From: Euryarchaeota archaeon UBA33
GTDB taxonomy: Archaea > Thermoplasmatota > E2 > DHVEG-1
NCBI GenBank assembly: GCA_002506745.1
Contig: DAYE01000018.1
Location: 1-5,754, forward strand
Length of the DNA: 5,754 nt
Direction of reading: 5' to 3'
Below the pieces are notes generated by a model, which was given only the letters and a program-made list of their open reading frames with translations, was not told where the DNA came from and searched no databases. Position numbers and translations under genes: made by a program. Of this stretch, positions 1-4,075 are shown one piece after another. How positions within the stretch are numbered: the first letter of the stretch is position 1; the number at the start of each line of letters is the position of its first letter.

Positions 1-273
1 CATCTCTTCCTGGGTTTTTTGAAGAGAGTTACGGATTTCCTCGACCTCGTTAATGATATTTCTCAGTGAATCCTGAAAGACAATGCCTCTATTGTCGTGA
101 ACCTCGGAGTCGGGTTTCTCCGAAGCACCTAAGGCTGTTGTTTGATGAAGGTACTCAAAATACTGCCGGAGCGCATTTCGTAACAACTCGCTATTGGTCA
201 TTCCCTGTTTATTAAGCTGTCTTACAATCTGCTCCTCCGTTGGTGATAATTTCAACGCAATTGTTCTGCCCAT
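1..273 (-). CDS. Ribbon-helix-helix (CopG/MetJ-like) DNA-binding protein, C-terminus cut by window edge
   Basis: The frame reads leftward from an ATG at 273 and stays open to base 1, giving 91 residues with no stop, so the C-terminus is missing. Residues 3-9 (RTIALKL) form the expected beta-strand. Helix A follows (about 11-24, PTEEQIVRQLNKQG), then a turn and helix B (about 26-43, TNSELLRNALRQYFEYLHQ). This is the size and order of a ribbon-helix-helix fold, in which paired strands from a dimer enter the major groove. Residues 45-60 are polar linker. Residues 65-91 look helical with spaced hydrophobics (LRNIINEVEEIRNSLQ), probably a coiled coil for oligomerisation or partner binding. An in-frame ATG at 279 would add two residues. 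The 273 start is preferred because GGATGG lies 6 bases before it. An in-frame stop lies at 294-292. The likely role is a transcription regulator or an antitoxin-like protein. No toxin is visible, and the target is unknown. Confidence 0.8.
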   Translation of the reverse strand, partial: MGRTIALKLSPTEEQIVRQLNKQGMTNSELLRNALRQYFEYLHQTTALGASEKPDSEVHDNRGIVFQDSLRNIINEVEEIRNSLQKTQEEM

Positions 274-280
274 ATGCATC

Positions 281-319
281 CATCCCAAATATCAATCTGT
301 TAATACTTTCATCCCATAT
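281..319. repeat. Pair of 10-bp direct repeats at the promoter of the ribbon-helix-helix gene
   Basis: CATCCCAAAT at 281-290 and CATCCCATAT at 310-319 match at 9 of 10 positions and are spaced 29 bases start to start. The right copy overlaps the TATA-like box of the minus-strand gene and the left copy overlaps its predicted 5' leader. Ribbon-helix-helix proteins commonly bind short tandem or paired sites in their own promoters, so these may be autoregulatory operators. That role is inferred; the repeats themselves are directly visible. Confidence 0.4.
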
Positions 320-324
320 AAATG
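315..324 (-). promoter_or_regulatory. Archaeal TATA-like box for the ribbon-helix-helix gene
   Basis: Read on the minus strand this is CATTTATATG, close to the archaeal TTTATATA consensus. A start about 26 bases downstream would fall near base 294, leaving a leader of about 20 bases before the ATG at 273. The T9 tract at 342-350 lies about 20 bases further upstream, where it is A-rich on the sense strand. Confidence 0.5.
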
Positions 325-401
325 TTGATGGTTTCTTCCGATTTTTTTTTCAGCGGGTTAGACCCTAGTTTCTCAGAATCACTGAAATATGATGACAAAA
401 C

Positions 402-410
402 CTTTTATAA
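402..410 (+). promoter_or_regulatory. Archaeal TATA-like box for the argS operon
   Basis: CTTTTATAA has its centre about 28-29 bases before the ATG at 435, which puts the transcription start at or within a few bases of that ATG. No Shine-Dalgarno-like sequence precedes either candidate start, which fits a leaderless mRNA. A 7-bp inverted repeat (TTCTCAG at 370-376 and CTGAGAA at 413-419) flanks the box; it may be chance. Confidence 0.5.
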
Positions 411-434
411 CCCTGAGAATTCCCCTTGAGTAAG

Positions 435-2159
435 ATGTACCCTGTCGAAGCTTGTCAGGAAGACATTAAAAACGAACTACGGAAATTACTGACAGCTTAT
501 CATTTTACCGGCGAAATCAGATTAGACATCCCCCCTCAAGGATTAGGCGATTTCGCATTTCCCTGCTTTGCCCTGACACCACTTCTCAAAAAATCACCGG
601 CATCGATAGCACAGGAGTTGGCACCGAAAATACCCCGCACCACATGGATCCTCAAAGCAGAGGCGAATGGCCCATATGTGAATATCTTCGTTGACCCCGC
701 TACCATGACCTCCTCAGTCATTCGCATCATTTTGGAAATGAAAGAAAAATACGGGTATCTCCCCAAGAAAAAAAAGAAAGTCATCATCGAGCACACCTCG
801 GCCAACCCCAATGGTCCCCTCCATGTTGGACGGGCTAGGAACCCAATCATCGGCGATACCCTCGTGAGGATATTCAAGGCTGCTGGCTATCAAGTCGAAT
901 CACAGTTTTACCTTGACGACATGGGTAAACAGGTCGCGATTCTGACCTGGGGTATCAACAATATCCAAGCGAAGGACATCCCCATACCTGAAACCGCAAA
1001 ACCAGATCATCAGTACGTAGGGTTTTACCAAAAAGCTCACGAAAGAATGAAAACTGATGAATCCGTCGAGGCATCAATCAATGAGCTAGTGAAAAAATCA
1101 GAGTATGGCGACCCGGTCGTATTGCAGATGATCCATGCCGCGTATAATCCCGTCCTTCAAGGAATACAAACAAGCCTTGCACGAATCAACATCCGTATTG
1201 ATACATATATTCCCGAATCCATGTTTGTCCAAGATAAAAGCGTCGAGCATGTTGTCCATGCATTACAGCACACAGCCTACTGCCATGAGGAGGACAATGC
1301 GTTTTACCTTGATATGGAACCTTTTCACGTCCACGGGAAGAATACCAGGTTCTTCTTTCTGCGTAGTGACGGTACAACACTGTATGCAACCCGAGATATC
1401 GCCTACCATATCTGGAAAGCACGCAGGGCGGACGTGCTCGTCGATATCCTGGGCGAAGATCATAGGCTTGAATCAACACAGGTATCAATTGCCCTTCAAC
1501 TGTTAAAGGAAAAAATATTACCACAGGTTGTCTTCTATGCGTTTGTGTCGCTCCCAGGCGGGAAGATGTCCACCAGAAAAGGCCGTGTCGTGTATCTTGA
1601 CGAACTCATCGACGAATGCATCGAACGAGCGTACGAGGAAGTAAAAAAAAGAAGAGCACAGGACCTCTCCGAAAAACAAATGAAAACCATAGCTGAGGTT
1701 GTTGGGGTAGGTTCGTTGCGATATAATATCATCAAAGTGCAGCCAGAAAAGGATATTGTCTTTAAATGGGAAGACGCACTAAATTTTGAAGGGAACGCAG
1801 TACCCTTCATCCAATATGCTCATGCTCGGGCATCAAGTATCCTTGCAAAAACCGGTACACAACATCCTCGATTTGATGCGACACGCCTTGTGCATCCATC
1901 TGAGATCAACCTGGTGAAGCAGCTCACGAATTTACCGTGTATCATCGAAGACGCCTGCAATGGTTGCAAACCGCATCTGCTAGCGAACTATCTTTTTGAA
2001 ACCGCCTCTGCATTTAACCAATTCTATCGTGATTGTCCTGTGCTTGCTGAGCAGGTCGCATCACTGCGTGAATCAAGAATCGCCCTCGTTGCAGCAACAA
2101 AAATCGTTCTGTGCACGGCGCTAGATTTACTAGGCATAACCGCTCCGGAGGAAATGTAA
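435..2159 (+). CDS. argS: Arginyl-tRNA synthetase (class I), euryarchaeal type
   Basis: This cytoplasmic enzyme charges tRNA-Arg with arginine using ATP. The protein is 574 residues from the ATG at 435, a normal full length. The N-terminal tRNA-binding domain occupies about residues 1-95 and includes GLGDFAFPCFAL. The Rossmann catalytic core follows, with the HIGH-type motif as HVGR at residues 130-133 inside NPNGPLHVGRARNPIIGD. The conserved SDGTTLYATRDIAYH and GEDHR segments come next, then the KMSKS-type loop KMSTR at 377-381. The C-terminal alpha-helical anticodon-binding (DALR) domain contains GNAVPFIQYAHARASSIL and ends with LDLLGITAPEEM, as expected for the family. An in-frame TTG at 426 would add three residues. 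ATG 435 is preferred because the TATA-like box at 402-410 predicts transcription starting about there. Arg replaces the second His of HIGH; I recall this from other euryarchaeal ArgS proteins, so it is probably lineage-typical and not a defect. The gene leads an operon with the radical SAM gene one base downstream. Confidence 0.97.
   Translation: MYPVEACQEDIKNELRKLLTAYHFTGEIRLDIPPQGLGDFAFPCFALTPLLKKSPASIAQELAPKIPRTTWILKAEANGPYVNIFVDPATMTSSVIRIILEMKEKYGYLPKKKKKVIIEHTSANPNGPLHVGRARNPIIGDTLVRIFKAAGYQVESQFYLDDMGKQVAILTWGINNIQAKDIPIPETAKPDHQYVGFYQKAHERMKTDESVEASINELVKKSEYGDPVVLQMIHAAYNPVLQGIQTSLARINIRIDTYIPESMFVQDKSVEHVVHALQHTAYCHEEDNAFYLDMEPFHVHGKNTRFFFLRSDGTTLYATRDIAYHIWKARRADVLVDILGEDHRLESTQVSIALQLLKEKILPQVVFYAFVSLPGGKMSTRKGRVVYLDELIDECIERAYEEVKKRRAQDLSEKQMKTIAEVVGVGSLRYNIIKVQPEKDIVFKWEDALNFEGNAVPFIQYAHARASSILAKTGTQHPRFDATRLVHPSEINLVKQLTNLPCIIEDACNGCKPHLLANYLFETASAFNQFYRDCPVLAEQVASLRESRIALVAATKIVLCTALDLLGITAPEEM
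2147..2152 (+). promoter_or_regulatory. Ribosome binding site of the radical SAM gene, inside the end of argS
   Basis: GGAGGA lies 8 bases before the ATG at 2161 and within the last codons of argS. It is a strong match to the archaeal anti-Shine-Dalgarno sequence and fixes the downstream start. It also contrasts with argS, which has no such site, so the first gene is probably leaderless and the second is read by ribosome re-binding or coupling. Confidence 0.8.
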
Positions 2160-2160
2160 C

Positions 2161-2955
2161 ATGGAATACAAACTCATCAACTGCGACTCTGTCGTGAAAA
2201 AAATAACCCGAAAAGATGCCCTCTTTCACGGGAATTACTGCGTAGATCCCTATCAAAACTGTGAATTCGGATGTCTTTACTGTGATTCCTCATTTGAAAA
2301 AATCATCTATGCAAAGGCAAACGTCGTCGACGTCCTAAAAAAAGAAATCGCGCAGATTGAACATGGACGGATTATCATAGGATCTGTCAATGATCCATAC
2401 CAAAATGCCGAAAATACCCATCAACTTACGAAAAACATCCTTGAGACCTTAGCACAGTATCAGTTTCCCTGTCATATCCTCACAAAGTCACCCTTGATTC
2501 TTCGCGATATAGACCTCCTCTCATCGTTACAATGTATGGTCACCATCAGTCTCACCTCCCTCGATGATAGAGTCCTGCGCGTATTCGAGCCGGGCGCCCC
2601 ATCACCCAAGGATCGTCTAAAAGCAGTAGAAAAACTCCGTGATAACGGGATTAACACCGGAGTCGCGATGATTCCCATGATCCCTTACATCGTTGAATCA
2701 GAAATTGAGAGAATAGTCCAAGCAGCCAATGATGTGCACGCGCAGTACCTCCTACACAAACATCTTGAACTTAAAGGAGATCAAGAGGTACTTTTCAAAA
2801 ACATGCTTGAAATCCATTATCCCCATTTGCTCCCAAAGTACGATGAATTGTACAAAGATGATTTCAACCCTCGGAAACAATATATTCACGAGCTCAACAA
2901 AATGCTTGAGCTATATTGCAACAAATATCGAATCCCCGGCAAAATAACAATATAA
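2161..2955 (+). CDS. Radical SAM protein, spore photoproduct lyase-like (SPL/Rv2578c-type) family
   Basis: The 264-residue protein carries a CxxxCxxC cluster motif at Cys34, Cys38 and Cys41 (NCEFGCLYCDSS). This binds a 4Fe-4S cluster that cleaves S-adenosylmethionine to a 5'-deoxyadenosyl radical. Other segments point to the SPL/Rv2578c-type group (COG1533-like, often labelled 'DNA repair photolyase'): GNYCVDPYQ just before the cysteines, GSVNDPYQNAE, HILTKSPLILRDIDLL, TISLTSLDDRVLRVFEPGAPSP and the final PMIPYI. The real substrate of most members is unknown, and nothing here proves photolyase activity. At 264 residues it is somewhat shorter than bacterial spore photoproduct lyases (about 340) but looks complete. 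It has no signal peptide or membrane segment, so it should be cytoplasmic. It starts one base after the argS stop, with a strong ribosome binding site in argS, so the two are almost certainly co-transcribed. A functional link to tRNA charging or tRNA modification is only a guess. Confidence 0.9.
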   Translation: MEYKLINCDSVVKKITRKDALFHGNYCVDPYQNCEFGCLYCDSSFEKIIYAKANVVDVLKKEIAQIEHGRIIIGSVNDPYQNAENTHQLTKNILETLAQYQFPCHILTKSPLILRDIDLLSSLQCMVTISLTSLDDRVLRVFEPGAPSPKDRLKAVEKLRDNGINTGVAMIPMIPYIVESEIERIVQAANDVHAQYLLHKHLELKGDQEVLFKNMLEIHYPHLLPKYDELYKDDFNPRKQYIHELNKMLELYCNKYRIPGKITI

Positions 2956-2959
2956 AAAA
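2954..2959 (-). terminator. Oligo-T tract that can end the minus-strand unknown gene
   Basis: On the minus strand this is T6, 11 bases past the stop codon of the 2970-3461 gene, followed by more AT-rich sequence. No hairpin is seen, as is usual for archaeal termination. The tract overlaps the stop codon of the convergent radical SAM gene. Confidence 0.4.
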
Positions 2960-2969
2960 CAACCAAGTG

Positions 2970-3461
2970 TTATCCTTTTTTCTTTTTTTGTTTCAACATA
3001 TTGTCAAGATGAGATTTGTCATCGGATTTGATTACAAATTCTTCGCCAAAACCAGATCTTTTTCGTCTGATGATTTCATCAATTTTTTTTTCATCGGCCT
3101 GGATGAAGATTTTTTCGTCTGTCTCTGCTTTTGCTAAATGGGGTGCGACATCAGGTTCGACTGCCTGTTCAAGGACTGGATCCGATGATTGATCTTCTTC
3201 TAGGATCGCCGTTTTCCCGTCAAATGGTTTCGCTTGTGCTCTTACCGAATCATCTATTCGTTGATTTTCGTGATGGCTGAGAAGGTTGACAACCTCGGTA
3301 ACTAAATCGATTTCATCAGAGGTTGGATTCCAGTGCATTTCCTCATTTTCAAAGAAAAAATTTGGGGCGCTTGAATCGAAACGGATGTTGAGGACGAGCG
3401 TTTTGGTCTCAAGATTCTTTTCGATTTGTAATGAAACGAAGATATTTTTGTTCTTTAGCAT
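2970..3461 (-). CDS. Conserved-looking archaeal protein of unknown function with duplicated charged C-terminal motif
   Basis: The 163-residue protein starts at an ATG immediately preceded by an in-frame stop (3473-3471), with a GTGAT Shine-Dalgarno-like match 8 bases before it. Residues 5-61 look like a small folded domain: strands NIFVSLQI and TLVLNIRF, an APNFFF segment, then WNPTSDEIDLVTEVVNLL as a helix. Residues 65-115 are an acidic, Pro- and Ala-containing linker, probably disordered. Residues 118-134 (IFIQADEKKIDEIIRRK) and 142-159 (FVIKSDDKSHLDNMLKQK) resemble each other, and the protein ends in KKKKG. There is no signal peptide, membrane segment, cysteine cluster or recognisable catalytic motif. 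I do not recognise a named family. The gene is divergent from the response regulator and shares its control region, so a role in that signalling pathway is possible but unproven. The last lysine codons double as the T-rich tract that ends the opposite operon. Confidence 0.8.
   Translation of the reverse strand: MLKNKNIFVSLQIEKNLETKTLVLNIRFDSSAPNFFFENEEMHWNPTSDEIDLVTEVVNLLSHHENQRIDDSVRAQAKPFDGKTAILEEDQSSDPVLEQAVEPDVAPHLAKAETDEKIFIQADEKKIDEIIRRKRSGFGEEFVIKSDDKSHLDNMLKQKKKKG
2976..2993 (+). terminator. T-rich terminator of the argS-radical SAM operon
   Basis: TTTTTTCTTTTTTTGTTT starts 20 bases after the radical SAM stop codon. Oligo-T runs without hairpins are the usual archaeal intrinsic termination signal. 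The tract lies inside the 3' end of the convergent gene, where it encodes the lysine-rich tail. Confidence 0.55.
2985..3110 (-). repeat. Degenerate protein-level tandem repeat in the unknown protein
   Basis: Two copies of a motif with the pattern [FV]-I-[QK]-[AS]-D-[ED]-K, then [IL]-D-[EN]-[IM]-[IL]-[RK]-[RQ]-K, lie at residues 118-134 and 142-159. The second copy has one extra residue, and a 7-residue spacer (RSGFGEE) separates them. At DNA level only short blocks such as CCGATGA are shared, so any duplication is old. Confidence 0.55.
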
Positions 3462-3502
3462 GGTGTCCCATCACTGTGGAGGAAAAATAATATCGTTTAC
3501 TG

Positions 3503-3531
3503 GAATTTATACTTTTCTTCTACATAAATTC
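3503..3531. repeat. Inverted repeat forming back-to-back TATA-like boxes
   Basis: GAATTTAT at 3503-3510 and ATAAATTC at 3524-3531 are exact inverted 8-bp arms with a 13-base pyrimidine-rich spacer. Each arm reads ATAAATTC outward, so each could act as a TATA box for divergent transcription. The plus-facing arm would start transcription near 3553, giving a leader of about 76 bases for the response regulator. The symmetry could equally be an operator. Confidence 0.45.
3504..3512 (-). promoter_or_regulatory. TATA-like box for the minus-strand unknown gene
   Basis: On the minus strand this reads GTATAAATT and is preceded by a purine-rich AGAAGAAAA that suits a TFB recognition element. It predicts a start near 3482 and a leader of about 20 bases before the ATG at 3461. 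Confidence 0.5.
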
Positions 3532-3550
3532 ATCGATTCGAAGGTTGTAA

Positions 3551-3582
3551 GATAGCTTCAAAAAAGAAATAACGATAGCTTC
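3551..3582. repeat. Direct repeat GATAGCTTC before the response regulator
   Basis: GATAGCTTC occurs exactly at 3551-3559 and 3574-3582, 23 bases apart. The second copy abuts the TATA-like sequence at 3580-3589. The spacing of about two helical turns would put both copies on one face of the DNA, as for a dimeric or tandem-binding regulator. No cognate protein can be named. Confidence 0.4.
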
Positions 3583-3589
3583 TTATAGG
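3580..3589 (+). promoter_or_regulatory. Possible TATA-like box for the response regulator gene
   Basis: TTCTTATAGG is a moderate TATA match and predicts a start near 3611, about 18 bases before the ATG at 3629. The upstream alternative is the ATAAATTC arm at 3524-3531. The sequence alone does not decide between them. Confidence 0.35.
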
Positions 3590-3613
3590 GAAAAAGAACT
3601 TACAAAAACAATT

Positions 3614-3619
3614 GAGGAG
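3614..3619 (+). promoter_or_regulatory. Ribosome binding site of the response regulator
   Basis: GAGGAG lies 9 bases before the ATG at 3629, a good Shine-Dalgarno match and spacing that supports this start. Confidence 0.7.
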
Positions 3620-3628
3620 TCTTGAAAA

Positions 3629-3991
3629 ATGAAGAAAATCATGGTTGTCGATAACGAACCAGATATCGTTGACCTTACGCGTACAGTCCTTGAACTGGGC
3701 GGCTATACTGTCATTCCTTCATATAGCGGTGAAGAAGCTTTGCGGAAACTCGAAAAAGAAAAAGTCGATTTAGTTCTCCTTGACATCATGATGCCAGGGA
3801 TGAGCGGGTGGGATGTGTTTAACCGCATCAAAAAAAAGAGTAAAGAGGTGAAAGTCGCTTTCATGAGTGTCCTTGAAATCTCCGAGAAACGTAAACAGGT
3901 GCTCCTCGATGAAGGCCTTGCCGATTACATCATGAAACCGTTTGATAAAGAGACGCTCTTAATGCATGTCGATAATATTCTAAAAAGTTAA
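3629..3991 (+). CDS. Receiver-only response regulator (CheY-like)
   Basis: The 120-residue protein is a single receiver (REC) domain with no output domain. Strand 1 ends in VVDNEPD, with Asp8 as an acidic Mg-binding residue. Asp52 in LLDIMMPGMSGWD is the phospho-acceptor. Ser80 (AFMSVLE) is the Thr/Ser switch position, Tyr100 the aromatic switch and Lys103 in MKPF the conserved lysine. The second acidic position (normally Asp or Glu next to Asp8) is Asn9, although Glu10 follows. The protein should be phosphorylated by a histidine kinase and act through protein contacts, as a CheY/Spo0F-like relay or adaptor. The next gene, a multi-PAS sensor 84 bases downstream on the same strand, is the obvious partner candidate. 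The kinase frame is in register with this gene, separated by its TAA stop. The start is supported by GAGGAG at 3614-3619. Confidence 0.94.
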   Translation: MKKIMVVDNEPDIVDLTRTVLELGGYTVIPSYSGEEALRKLEKEKVDLVLLDIMMPGMSGWDVFNRIKKKSKEVKVAFMSVLEISEKRKQVLLDEGLADYIMKPFDKETLLMHVDNILKS

Positions 3992-4075
3992 ATAATCTTC
4001 TTTCGATTACCTCTAATCATTTGGGATGCCAACCAAAATTCAATCTTCAAGAAAGGTACAGCTAGGACGAGGATC

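Noticed and set aside
342..350. T9 tract as a terminator on the plus strand.
   Set aside because: No plus-strand gene is seen upstream of it in the window, so there is nothing for it to end; it may instead be a structural A-tract behind the minus-strand promoter.
382..416. Possible C/D-box guide RNA: CTGA at 382-385, ATGATGA at 389-395 and CTGA at 413-416.
   Set aside because: A full archaeal C/D RNA needs another box C 10-20 bases before the first CTGA, and none is present. The supposed guide contains the argS TATA-like box, so the boxes are probably chance.
822..833. HVGR in place of HIGH as a sign of an inactive ArgS.
   Set aside because: The rest of the active site, including KMSTR, and the C-terminal domain are intact, and I recall HVGR in other euryarchaeal ArgS proteins.
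2014..2256. Minus-strand open frame of 80 codons across the argS-radical SAM junction.
   Set aside because: It lies opposite two confident genes, spans their junction and shows no recognisable domain; it is a shadow frame.
3059..3121. DNA repeat TTTTTCGTCTG at 3059-3069 and 3111-3121, suggesting a recent duplication.
   Set aside because: The two copies are read in different frames of the unknown gene (RRKR versus TDEK), so they do not underlie the protein repeat; coincidence in Lys/Arg-rich coding is likelier.
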